From: an uncultured Bryobacterales bacterium
GTDB lineage: Bacteria; Acidobacteriota; Terriglobia; Bryobacterales; UBA6623
DNA: 64,000 bases
Direction: 5' to 3'
Assembly: GCA_951813605.1 (NCBI GenBank)
Contig: OX638379.1
Coordinates: 3,856,062-3,920,061 of the forward strand
How positions within the stretch are numbered: position 1 is the stretch's first letter; every line of letters starts with the position of its first letter. Shown piece by piece: positions 55,083 through 63,474 of this stretch. The position numbers and the translations under genes were made by a program. The notes under the pieces are model-generated. The model was not told where the DNA came from. It did not search any database and was given only the letters and a program-made list of their open reading frames with translations.

Positions 55083-56942
55083 ATGAAGTTCCCGCAATCG
55101 AGTCGGATGGCTCCAGCCATCCTCGCGATCACAGCCCTTGCTGGCTCGCACTGCACCGTGGGGAAATATCCGCCCGACGAGCACAACAAAGTGGCCCGGC
55201 CATTCGTCTACGACAGCGCCGCCTTGGATCCGTTCGGGGTCTTGCTGGCCGGCAGGACGAGTGTCACGACCGGCCAGGTGTTCAATCTTTCCGAGGAAGC
55301 CCTCGAGGGCGGGTCCGAAATGCAGCTGCTCAGTGCCTTGCCGGACTACAGTTCGGATGGCCGGGCGAGCCAGGAGTCGCTCTACGAGGGGCTGGTGCGG
55401 CCGTTCACGGCGCCGCCAGATTCCGAAGAGGGCTTCGAAAGCTCCAAGCTGCCGCCCGAGCTTTGGACCGAGAACGGGACCCTGCTGAACCGTGCCCAGA
55501 GAATACTGTACCGGCTGCGGGAAGAGAAGGTCCACGAGGGCAACCCGCTCCGCTACGTCGAGAATCTCGGCCTGCTGCTATACGCGACGCTGGAGTTGAA
55601 CTACGCACCAGCCAATGACCGGTTCGCGGCCATTATCCAACGGCTCTCCAAGGTACCGGGCTACCTGCAGACCGCCCAGTCCAACCTGAGCTCCTCGTCA
55701 GAGCTGAACATCGCAGCGGCCCGGGAATCGACAAAGGGCGTGATCAACCTGATTCGCAACGATGTTGCGGAAAAGATGCCCTCCGGCATGAAATCAGGTT
55801 TCGACGAAACTGCTGACCAGGCTGTGGCAGCGCTCCAGGGGTTCGACAGATTCTTGGGCGGCCTCCCGTCCGGGGACAATTGGCGCGCCGGGGCGGCACT
55901 TGTCCATCGCAAGCTTGAACTGGACAGCGGGCGGCAGCTAGCTCCCATAGAGACGGTCCTCTCTAAGTTCGATGCGGACTTCGAAGCCGCCCATTCGGAA
56001 TTGGTCAGGGCTGCCGAGCCGATCAACCGGCGCATTTACGGTGGTGCACGCCCGCGCGACGACTACAGGCTGATCAACGACGTGCTCGAAGTCCTCGAAG
56101 GGGAGAATCGCGCCCGCAGCAATCGCGGCATGATGGACCAAATGACGAAGGACACCGACGAGGCGCGCAAGATCTGCAACGACGAGGAAATCGCGCCGGT
56201 TTCGGACGAGCTCAAGTTGCAGGTCGTCGAAACTCCGGAGTTCATGCGGGTCTCGGTGCCGCTCGCAGGCGGTATCGGTCCGACCGCTGCCGCAGGCGAC
56301 AACACGGGCATCGTGTGGCTGACCCCCGCCCCGCCGGACGCATCCCGCGCGGAACTCAGGGATCGCCTGACAACGAACAACCTCCACCAGCTCAAGCTGC
56401 TCGCGTTGCGTTACGGGATCCCGGGGTACGCGCTGATCGGCTCGCTCGCATCCGACATGGAAACGGAAGAGAAGAAGCTCGTCCATCTGATCGAGCCGCT
56501 GCCTGGCTTCATCCACGGATGGCCGATCTACATCACCGAGACCACAGTCGGCACCGCCTACGACGAAGACGTGAACTTCATCTGGCTCAAATACAAGCTG
56601 CAGACCGTCGGAGCCGCTCTGGTAGACCTGCAAATGCACACGGAAGACCTGAGCCCGGGCGACGCGGTTCGGTTTCTGACCAGACGGGCCCACATGGAGA
56701 GCAGTGCCGCGCGGGCGCTCGTCCGTTCAATCCAAGTCAATCCGACCGCGGCCGCGACCACCTACATCGGGTGGCAGGGCTGGCAGCAGCTCCGGGCGCA
56801 CTACCAAGAAACGACCCAGGACTTCAGCCTGACCTCGTTCCACGGCAAGGCCCTCCGCATGGGGTCGATGCCACTCGTCGAGTTCTCCTACGCAGTCAGC
56901 GAAGCCGCTGGTCGGCTATCCCTAGAGGACATCGACGAGTAG
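55083..56942 (+). CDS. DUF885 family protein without the HExxPGH metal motif
   Basis: A 619-residue exported protein from the ATG at 55083, with GGAAGG upstream and a signal peptide ending near GSHC (Cys23, possible lipoprotein). The C-terminal half follows DUF885 (a thermolysin-like peptidase clan): TPAPPDASRAELRDRL, then LLALRYGIPGYAL, then FIHGWPIYIT (about residues 479-488), ALVDLQMHTEDLSPGDAVRF (about 516-535), and GWQGWQQLRA. In active members the central motif is HEGIPGH. Here the zinc-binding His-Glu and second His are replaced: Arg443-Tyr444 and Tyr449. The protein has therefore probably lost peptidase activity but kept the fold. It is the gene just before the rpmI-rplT-pheST block. 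Confidence 0.75.
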   Translation: MKFPQSSRMAPAILAITALAGSHCTVGKYPPDEHNKVARPFVYDSAALDPFGVLLAGRTSVTTGQVFNLSEEALEGGSEMQLLSALPDYSSDGRASQESLYEGLVRPFTAPPDSEEGFESSKLPPELWTENGTLLNRAQRILYRLREEKVHEGNPLRYVENLGLLLYATLELNYAPANDRFAAIIQRLSKVPGYLQTAQSNLSSSSELNIAAARESTKGVINLIRNDVAEKMPSGMKSGFDETADQAVAALQGFDRFLGGLPSGDNWRAGAALVHRKLELDSGRQLAPIETVLSKFDADFEAAHSELVRAAEPINRRIYGGARPRDDYRLINDVLEVLEGENRARSNRGMMDQMTKDTDEARKICNDEEIAPVSDELKLQVVETPEFMRVSVPLAGGIGPTAAAGDNTGIVWLTPAPPDASRAELRDRLTTNNLHQLKLLALRYGIPGYALIGSLASDMETEEKKLVHLIEPLPGFIHGWPIYITETTVGTAYDEDVNFIWLKYKLQTVGAALVDLQMHTEDLSPGDAVRFLTRRAHMESSAARALVRSIQVNPTAAATTYIGWQGWQQLRAHYQETTQDFSLTSFHGKALRMGSMPLVEFSYAVSEAAGRLSLEDIDE

Positions 56943-57103
56943 GCTTTCTGGGGGGGAAGCGAGGCGATTCCTCGCGCTCTTCCCGTCGTGCATAATAGAA
57001 AGACGGGCGTGTACGCGCCTGCGCTCCCGAGGCTGGGCCCCGGCCAAGTAGAGATTCCCCGGGGAACTTGCAGGGAAGCGGAGCGCGTTCGGAGAGCAAG
57101 AAC
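56943..57103 (+). promoter_or_regulatory. leader of the rpmI-rplT operon
   Basis: This stretch holds a hairpin GCGAGG-cgatt-CCTCGC near 56959-56975, a weak -10-like CATAAT at 56991-56996, and a perfect palindrome TTCCCCGGGGAA at 57055-57066 before the rpmI start. It is probably the terminator of the DUF885 gene followed by the ribosomal-protein leader; L20 binding to such leaders is known in other bacteria but is not shown here. Confidence 0.35.
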
Positions 57104-57298
57104 GTGCCGAAACTCAAGACCCATCGAGGAGCAGCCAAGCGCTTCAAGCTGACCGGCAGCGGCAAGGTGAGGCGTCGGCACGCTCTCAAGAACCACATTC
57201 TTACGAAGAAGACCCGCAAGCGCAAGCGTCATCTGCGGCAGAGCACTGAGGTCAGTCCGGCCTTTGCCAAGGAAGTGCGCCGAATGATCTCCAGCTAG
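57104..57298 (+). CDS. rpmI: 50S ribosomal protein L35
   Basis: 64 residues with a GTG start at 57104, preceded by GGAGAG. The sequence opens [20 protein letters not shown] and continues [20 protein letters not shown], the full L35 signature. It is a small basic protein of the large ribosomal subunit. The start at 57104 is chosen over an in-frame upstream codon at 57068 because mature L35 begins with (M)PK. It is followed by rplT, as in most bacteria; infC, which usually precedes it, is absent here. Confidence 0.97.
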   Translation: MPKLKTHRGAAKRFKLTGSGKVRRRHALKNHILTKKTRKRKRHLRQSTEVSPAFAKEVRRMISS

Positions 57299-57370
57299 GG
57301 TCAGCGCTAGTACTAAGAGATCCGCAAAGAGACGCTCGTTGCCGCGCTAGAGGCCACGAAGGAGGAAAAC

Positions 57371-57751
57371 GTGCCGAGAGTGAAGCGAGGCAATCATCGC
57401 CTCAAGAAACGGAAACGCGTGCTCGCCAAGGCCAAGGGCTACTACCTAGCGAAAAGCAAGCTGTACAGGTATGCTCGCGAGGCCGTCAACCGCGCGGACC
57501 AATTCGCGTATATCGGGCGACGGCTCAAGAAGCGCGATTTCCGATCTTTGTGGATCACGCGGATCAGCGCTGCCGCGCGCTCCCACGGGCTGAACTACAG
57601 CCGCTTCATACATGGTCTGAAAGACGCCGGAATCGATCTCAATCGCAAGATGCTCGCGGACATGGCCGTGCGGGATCCCAAGGGGTTCGAGCAATTGGCG
57701 GCGAAGGTGAAGGCCACGCTCGCGGAGGCCGAGGCAGGAGCCTCTTCGTAG
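57371..57751 (+). CDS. rplT: 50S ribosomal protein L20
   Basis: 126 residues with a GTG start at 57371 and a strong AGGAGG seven bases upstream. [20 protein letters not shown] and [20 protein letters not shown] are the L20 signatures, and [20 protein letters not shown] completes the rRNA-binding core. It binds 23S rRNA early in assembly and represses its own operon in several bacteria. The spacer to rpmI is 72 bases and to pheS 31 bases, so rpmI, rplT and pheST may be one transcript. The C-terminal extension of about ten residues (Ala/Glu-rich) is unremarkable. Confidence 0.97.
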   Translation: MPRVKRGNHRLKKRKRVLAKAKGYYLAKSKLYRYAREAVNRADQFAYIGRRLKKRDFRSLWITRISAAARSHGLNYSRFIHGLKDAGIDLNRKMLADMAVRDPKGFEQLAAKVKATLAEAEAGASS

Positions 57752-57782
57752 ACCGGCCCGCGGCCAGGCCGCGCTGCAACCC

Positions 57783-58859
57783 GTGTCGATCAAGGAGAAG
57801 ACCGGTCGCCCGATCGGCGACCTGCTCGCGGAGGGCGAGTCACCCGACGAATTGTACGCGGCACTGAGGGCCGCATTTGAGGCGGACAGGAACGCAGCCT
57901 CGACCGATCGGCATGTGCGTTCCCTGCGGGACCGCTGGCTCGGACGGCGCAACGGCCTCCTGTCGGCGGCCAACGAGCACTGGCTGAAAGCGGCCCCCCG
58001 AGAACTAAAGCCGACCATCGGCAGGCTGCAGAACATCCTGCGAGGGCAGCTCCAGGCTGCTGTCAAGGAAGCGGCGCGGGCCGCGTCCAAGCCGGTCGCC
58101 ACAGACACCGGCTTGGACGTGACGCTCCCCGGCCAGGAGCGCGTTCTGGGCGCGGTCCACCCTGTCCGGCTCGCCTTGGAGGAGGTCTTGGACATCTTCA
58201 GGCCACTGGGCTACAGCGTCACGGAAGGGCCGGAGATCGAGTCTTTCTTCTATAACTTCGAAGCGCTCAACTTCCCCGCCAACCATCCCGCAGTGGACGA
58301 GATGGACACGCTATTCCTCGAGGACAGGGTGCTGCTGCGCACGCACACGTCGCCGTGCCAGATCCGCATCATGGAGGCCGAGACGCCTCCGCTGCGCTCC
58401 GTGGTTCACGGAAAGGTCTACCGCAACGACACCCCCGACGCCACGCACAGCCCGATGTTCCACCAGCTCGAGATGTTCGCGGTTGACACCAATATCACGT
58501 TCGGGGATCTGAAGGGGACACTGGAGCACTTTGCGCGGCGATTCTTCGGACCCGCCACGAAGGCACGCTTTCGTCCCAGCTATTTCCCCTTCACCGAGCC
58601 CAGCGCCGAAGTGGACATCACCTGTCCGTTCTGCAGCGGAAACGGCTGCCGCATATGCAAGCGGACCGGCTTCATCGAAGTGCTGGGGTGCGGCATGATC
58701 GATCCCAGCGTTTTGCGCAACGCAGGCCTCGATCCGTACCGCTACCAGGGATTCGCGGCGGGCTTCGGGCTCGATCGGTTCGCGATGCTGAAGTACGGCA
58801 TCGACGACATTCTGATGATGTACCAAGGCGACGTGCGCTTCTTGAGGCAATTCCGCTAG
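57783..58859 (+). CDS. pheS: phenylalanyl-tRNA synthetase alpha subunit
   Basis: 358 residues from a GTG at 57783; no strong ribosome binding site, but the distance to rplT favours coupling. After the N-terminal coiled coil (about residues 15-105), the class II synthetase core appears: HPVRLALEEVLDIFRPLGYS (about 121-140), motif 2 region RTHTSPCQIRIME and VYRNDTPDATHSPMFHQLEM (about 213-232), RPSYFPFTEPSAEVDI (about 264-279), a Cys-rich loop CPFCSGNGCRICKRTG, and motif 3 in FAAGFGLDRFAMLKYGI (about 329-345). It forms an alpha2-beta2 enzyme with PheT, whose ATG follows the pheS stop without any spacer. Confidence 0.96.
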   Translation: MSIKEKTGRPIGDLLAEGESPDELYAALRAAFEADRNAASTDRHVRSLRDRWLGRRNGLLSAANEHWLKAAPRELKPTIGRLQNILRGQLQAAVKEAARAASKPVATDTGLDVTLPGQERVLGAVHPVRLALEEVLDIFRPLGYSVTEGPEIESFFYNFEALNFPANHPAVDEMDTLFLEDRVLLRTHTSPCQIRIMEAETPPLRSVVHGKVYRNDTPDATHSPMFHQLEMFAVDTNITFGDLKGTLEHFARRFFGPATKARFRPSYFPFTEPSAEVDITCPFCSGNGCRICKRTGFIEVLGCGMIDPSVLRNAGLDPYRYQGFAAGFGLDRFAMLKYGIDDILMMYQGDVRFLRQFR

Positions 58860-60893
58860 ATGCTCCTCCTGCTCAGCTGGCTAAGGGACTTCGTGGAGAT
58901 CAGGGAGTCTCCGCGCGAGCTCGCGCATGCGCTCACGATGGCGGGGATGGCGGTAGATGCGATCGACGACGCCGACGGCGATTCGCTCTTCGAATTCGAC
59001 ATCACCAGCAACCGTCCGGACGCCATGAACCACCGCGGCATGGCTCGCGAAATCGCGTCCATTTACCGCAGGCCTCTGCGACGTCCGGCAATCAATGTCG
59101 CAGAGTCCGCGATTCCGGCCTCGACCCGGGCCGCCGTCGAGATCGAGGACACGGACTCGTGCCTGCGATACGTGGGACGGGTGTTCGAGGACGTGCGAGT
59201 GCAGCCGTCGCCGGACTGGATGCGGAGGCGACTGGAACTGTGCGGGGTGCGGTCGATCAACAACCTCGCAGACCTGACCAACTACGTGCTGCTGGAAATG
59301 GGACAGCCGACGCACGCATTTGATCTCGACACGCTCGCTGGAAGGCGCATCATCGTCCGGCGAGCGATGGAAGGCGAATCCCTGCTGACGCTCGACGGCG
59401 AGCGTCGGGATCTCACGCCGGATCAGCTCGCCATCTGCGACGGGCGGCAACCGGTCGCCCTGGCAGGTGTCATGGGCGGGGCAGAGACCGAGATCACAAG
59501 CGAGACCCGCAACGTGCTGCTGGAGGCTGCATGGTTTCGTCCGGCTATGGTGCGCAACGCATCACGCCGGTTCAAGCTCTTCACCGAAGCATCGCATCGA
59601 TTCGAGCGCGGCGCGGATTGGGGCGGCGCGGTTTGGGCCGCCGATCGCATCGCATCGCTGCTGAGCGAGACCGGGTGCGGCACGGTGCTGGGCGGCCGCA
59701 TCGACTGCTATCCGCAGGCTCGTTCCTTGCCGGTCATGCGACTGGAGCGAGAGCGCATCCGCCGCCTGCTAGGCGTGTCCGTCGACAGCGGGGACGTCGA
59801 GGCGATCCTGACTTCGCTCGGCTTCCGCCCAGTCGCGGACGGCACCGGATGGTCGGTCCCGGCGGTGAGCCACCGCCTCGACGTCGAACGCGAGATTGAC
59901 CTGATTGAGGAGATCGCCCGCATTTACGGCTTCGAGAAGATTCCCGGAACGCTCCCGCCCGTGGGCATCGCGCCCGTCGAAGCACGGCTTGTCGCGGAGG
60001 AGGAGCGGATGCGCGCCGACGCGCGCGGTCTCGGCTACGACGAGACGATCGGGTTCTCGTTCATCTCGTCGCAAGAATCGCGCCGCTTCGGGAGCGCCAC
60101 GGGCATCAAGCTGCGCAACCCGCTCTCGCGTCTCTGGGACGTCATGCGCAACAGCTCCGTGCCGACGATGGTGCGGGCTCTGGAATGGAATTTGAAGCGC
60201 AGCCAGCCGCATGTCCGCCTGGCCGAGTTCGGTCGCACGTATGAGAAGTCAGGCAGGGACTACCGAGAGCCGCGGGTCCTGACGCTGGGCGCGAGCGGGA
60301 CGCTGCGTCCGCGGTCCTGGAATGACGCGGCACGCCCCTTCGGCTACTACGACATGAAGGCGGATGTCGCGACGCTGCTGCGGCCGTTCGCCACAGGCAG
60401 TCTGCGCTTCGACACCAAGAAGGTGCCGTCATATTACCGCCAAGGACATGCCTCGTCGGTACGGTCAGGAAAAGACATCCTGGCGAGTTTTGGCGAGCTG
60501 GAACCGCGAATTACCAGGGAGCGCAAGATCCGCACGCCTGTATTCGTCGCTGAGATCTTCTTGGAGCGGATCTACGGGTTCGGGCTGCGGCGACCCGGTC
60601 ATCGACAGCTGCCAAGGGTACCGGCCGTCAGCCGGGATTTCTCTTTGCTGGTGCCCGAAGGCGTGGAATTCGAGAGCGTGGTCGAGGCTGTGGGAGCGAT
60701 GGAAGCCCTCAAGAGCGTAGAGCCAGCCGAAGTCTTCCGTGGAGCGAAGCTGCCGCCGGGCTACTACAGTCTGCTGCTGCGCGCATCTTGGCAGCGCCTT
60801 GAAAAGAGCCTAACGGACGACGAAGTGAATGCGTTCGCTGATACCCTACGCTCCGCACTGAAGACAAAGCTGGGCATCAAGCCCCGCACCTGA
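58860..60893 (+). CDS. pheT: phenylalanyl-tRNA synthetase beta subunit, short form lacking the OB/EMAP domain
   Basis: 677 residues; the ATG at 58860 is immediately after the pheS stop. Standard bacterial PheT is near 800 residues. Here the N-terminal SWLRDFVEI and ALTMAGMAVDAI (about residues 5-40) run directly into LFEFDITSNRPDAMNHRGMA (about 45-64), so the roughly 110-residue OB-fold (EMAP-like tRNA-binding) domain normally between them is missing. The B3/B4 editing domain (about 95-270), B5 domain (ERIRRLLGV at about 299-307), the catalytic-like core and the C-terminal ferredoxin-fold anticodon domain (RVPAVSRDFSLLVPEG, about 583-598) are all present. The gene is intact, so this looks like a natural variant; a separate trans OB protein cannot be excluded. 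Confidence 0.95.
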   Translation: MLLLLSWLRDFVEIRESPRELAHALTMAGMAVDAIDDADGDSLFEFDITSNRPDAMNHRGMAREIASIYRRPLRRPAINVAESAIPASTRAAVEIEDTDSCLRYVGRVFEDVRVQPSPDWMRRRLELCGVRSINNLADLTNYVLLEMGQPTHAFDLDTLAGRRIIVRRAMEGESLLTLDGERRDLTPDQLAICDGRQPVALAGVMGGAETEITSETRNVLLEAAWFRPAMVRNASRRFKLFTEASHRFERGADWGGAVWAADRIASLLSETGCGTVLGGRIDCYPQARSLPVMRLERERIRRLLGVSVDSGDVEAILTSLGFRPVADGTGWSVPAVSHRLDVEREIDLIEEIARIYGFEKIPGTLPPVGIAPVEARLVAEEERMRADARGLGYDETIGFSFISSQESRRFGSATGIKLRNPLSRLWDVMRNSSVPTMVRALEWNLKRSQPHVRLAEFGRTYEKSGRDYREPRVLTLGASGTLRPRSWNDAARPFGYYDMKADVATLLRPFATGSLRFDTKKVPSYYRQGHASSVRSGKDILASFGELEPRITRERKIRTPVFVAEIFLERIYGFGLRRPGHRQLPRVPAVSRDFSLLVPEGVEFESVVEAVGAMEALKSVEPAEVFRGAKLPPGYYSLLLRASWQRLEKSLTDDEVNAFADTLRSALKTKLGIKPRT

Positions 60894-60899
60894 CGGCTG

Positions 60900-62600
60900 T
60901 TACCGCAAGCGGTAGATCGCGTACGCGCGCTCGCGCGGTTCCGATCCCAGCTTCCAGAGGCTGCGAAGTTCCTCGTAGGAATGCTCCCAGGCCAGTTCGT
61001 AGCGGTCGTCCAGCGCCTTCGGTGTGCGGTCCCTGGCGTCCCAGAGGACGAACCAATCCGGATCCGGATAGTCGTCGAACTGATCTGCTGGAATCTTGTC
61101 TCGAAACCGCTTGTTGTATTCCACATCGGCGTCGAGCAGGTTCACCCAGCGGCGGTCCGGCACATAGTAATTTGCCATCATGCCCTTGACGTTACGGAAA
61201 TAGGCGATCCGGTCTCCCGGCTCCGTGTTGGCGGCCAGGAAATCGAGCAGGGGTTGATTGTGCTCGTCGTATTGCAAGAACTGGCGCAGTACCACCTGCT
61301 CTGTCCCGCCGCTCGCCAAGTCGAGGTTCGGCCAGAGGCTAGCTCCCACGAAGCACGCGATCGCAGCGCCTCTGCGACGTTGGCCGTGCAGCCCGGTCGC
61401 GGCCAGGCCGATCAGAACCACTGCAGCCGGGCAGCTCTGGTAGTAATAGCGGGGCAGCGTCCCGCGGCCCGCCACGAGAATCGTGAACAGCGGGCAGACC
61501 ACGACGATCAGGCCTGCCAGAAGCGCCATCTTGGCATGCTGGCCCGGACGCTCGATCCGTGTCCAAAGATAGTACGCGGTGGCTGGGACGGCTAGGAAAA
61601 GCAGGCCGAAAAGGATGAACGCCGGATCGGAAGTCCGTCGCAGCCAAGGTTCTGGAATGACGAATCCGAGCGTCGGCACGGCCGCCGCCAGGCAGACCAA
61701 GGCTTTTCGGGCCCAAGATTCCCGCGAGATCGAGGCCCTGGCGACTAGCGCCGCAGCGGGAACGAGGAACACGATCGGCACCCAGCGCCAGTAGTCCGAT
61801 CCCCTTCGAGAGATCACGTACTTGAAGTTCTCCCAAAAAGTGTTTTCGCTGCCCGGGCGCCACTCCGTCAGGTACTCCGCGTGCAGGAGCCAGAATTCGA
61901 CACCTAGCAAGACCGCCAGCACTGCGGACGCTCCGCAGAGGCGCAAGAGAACCGGGCGATCCGTAATCAGAAGAAACAACCCGAGCGCTAGCCAGGTGGC
62001 AGCGAAGCTGAGGTAATTCCCCGCATAGAGAAGGCAACCTATCAGGCACAGCTGGACGTGGAACGACCAACGCCTGCCTAAGCCGGGATCGCGCAGGTAG
62101 CGGGCGACCTGAAGGAGCAACAGCACGGTCGCAAAGACGATCAAGATGTAGTAGCGACCTTGTCGAGCTGCATGAAGGAAATAGATGGAGGCACTGGCGG
62201 AAACCGGCAGCGCGTACGGTAGCCAGGCCGGGCCGCCTAGCATCCGACCCAGGCAATACAGCAGCCCCAAGGTCCAGAGCCCGAACAGGGCGAACGGAAG
62301 CCTGGCCTGGAAGGTGCCGCCGCCGAGCAGCTTGTGGCCCGCCGCGGCCACATAAATCTGCAGGTAGCTCTGCATCGCGGGCAGGAGCCCGGAGTTGACG
62401 TCGTGCCCGTCATCGTCCTGAACGAGCAGCTGGCTAGCCTCGCGGTCGAAGACATAGGGCAAAGCGCTCCCGCTGTCCGCCATCAGGCGGCCCCATACTG
62501 CTGTGGTTGCCTCGTCCCGCCATAGGGGGACACCGTCCAGCCGCCAAAAGATCGCCGCCGCGCAGACTAGGAGCGTCGCGATGGCCGGTCCGCGCTTCAT
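60900..62600 (-). CDS. GT39/ArnT-like membrane glycosyltransferase
   Basis: A 566-residue integral membrane protein from the ATG at 62600, converging with pheT six bases away. An N-terminal signal-anchor helix is followed by GVPLWRDEATTAVWGR (about residues 24-39), whose Asp-Glu pair in the first periplasmic loop is the catalytic hallmark of GT-C transferases of the PMT/ArnT group (GT39/GT83). A second acidic cluster, VQDDDGHDVNSG, lies near residues 60-71. About ten or eleven hydrophobic helices follow to about residue 420, then a soluble C-terminal domain (about 430-566). Such enzymes move a sugar from a polyprenyl-phosphate donor to a protein or lipid outside the membrane. No donor-synthesis genes adjoin it, so the acceptor is unknown. 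Confidence 0.82.
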   Translation of the reverse strand: MKRGPAIATLLVCAAAIFWRLDGVPLWRDEATTAVWGRLMADSGSALPYVFDREASQLLVQDDDGHDVNSGLLPAMQSYLQIYVAAAGHKLLGGGTFQARLPFALFGLWTLGLLYCLGRMLGGPAWLPYALPVSASASIYFLHAARQGRYYILIVFATVLLLLQVARYLRDPGLGRRWSFHVQLCLIGCLLYAGNYLSFAATWLALGLFLLITDRPVLLRLCGASAVLAVLLGVEFWLLHAEYLTEWRPGSENTFWENFKYVISRRGSDYWRWVPIVFLVPAAALVARASISRESWARKALVCLAAAVPTLGFVIPEPWLRRTSDPAFILFGLLFLAVPATAYYLWTRIERPGQHAKMALLAGLIVVVCPLFTILVAGRGTLPRYYYQSCPAAVVLIGLAATGLHGQRRRGAAIACFVGASLWPNLDLASGGTEQVVLRQFLQYDEHNQPLLDFLAANTEPGDRIAYFRNVKGMMANYYVPDRRWVNLLDADVEYNKRFRDKIPADQFDDYPDPDWFVLWDARDRTPKALDDRYELAWEHSYEELRSLWKLGSEPRERAYAIYRLR

Positions 62601-62664
62601 CTGGCAAGCACTAAGGTCGGTCGCTCAACGGAATCCCGGATCCGCCCTGCCTCCGACAGCGTTC

Positions 62665-63474
62665 CTATGACGACCAAGTCGTGCGGAACTCTGGAAAAAG
62701 CGTCAGGCCGCCACAGGCGAAGAGCGTCTGGCCGGTGATATACGAGGCGTCGTCAGATGCCAGAAACGCGAAAACGGCGGCGATCTCTTCGGAATCGCCT
62801 GCGCGCCCCATCGGGATGTGGGATTCCACGACCTTCTTGGCGGCGGGGTCATTGATCCAGCTCATATTGATCGGTGTGACGATCGCGCCAGGGCCAACGG
62901 CATTGACTCGAATGCCCCGGTCGGCGTACTCCAGGGCCAAGGTCTTGGTGAGATTCTCCATGCCGCCCTTGGACACGGAATACGGCAGGTACTGGGGCTT
63001 CGGGATGATCTCGTGAACACTCGAGTTGTTGACAATAACGCCCCCGCCAGGTCGTGTTAGGAAGTGCTTGATTGCCTCGCGGCTGCACATGTAGCAGCCG
63101 CGCAGATTCACTCCGAGGATCCGGTCAAAGTCCTGGGTCAAGCTCTCGTCGCTTGGCGCCGGCTTCTGGATGCCGGCGTTATTGATCATCACGTCCAAGC
63201 GACCCCATTCGCCCAACACGGATTCGAACATCCCCTTGACGGATGGCTCGTCCGAAACGTCGGCCTTGTGGATGAAAACGCTGGCGCCGTCAAAGCCGCC
63301 TTCCGCGTGAGCTTGCCGCACTTGCCGGGCAGTGCTGGCACCGCCGGCATCGTTGCGGCTGTAGTTGATTGCGACGCTGGCACCCTCCTGCGCGAAGCGG
63401 ATCGCGATAGCCTCGCCGATGCCGGCCGAAGCGCCTGTTACAAGAACATTCTTGCCAATAAATCGTTGATGCAT
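62665..63474 (-). CDS. SDR-family oxidoreductase (glucose 1-dehydrogenase-like)
   Basis: A 269-residue classical short-chain dehydrogenase from the ATG at 63474. LVTGASAGIGEAIAIRFAQE (about residues 11-30) is the NAD(P)-binding TGxxxGIG motif; HKADVSDEPS, MINNAGIQKPAP (the NNAG motif, about 96-107) and the catalytic Ser-Tyr-Lys in VNNSSVHEIIPKPQYLPYSV (about 148-167, Lys at 169) follow. VGPGAIVTPIN and the C-terminal ASYITGQTLFACGGLTLFP are typical of glucose 1-dehydrogenase-like members. A cytosolic NAD(P)-dependent alcohol/sugar oxidation is expected; substrate cannot be predicted. It may be co-transcribed with the glycosyltransferase gene 64 bases downstream. Confidence 0.92.
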   Translation of the reverse strand: MHQRFIGKNVLVTGASAGIGEAIAIRFAQEGASVAINYSRNDAGGASTARQVRQAHAEGGFDGASVFIHKADVSDEPSVKGMFESVLGEWGRLDVMINNAGIQKPAPSDESLTQDFDRILGVNLRGCYMCSREAIKHFLTRPGGGVIVNNSSVHEIIPKPQYLPYSVSKGGMENLTKTLALEYADRGIRVNAVGPGAIVTPINMSWINDPAAKKVVESHIPMGRAGDSEEIAAVFAFLASDDASYITGQTLFACGGLTLFPEFRTTWSS

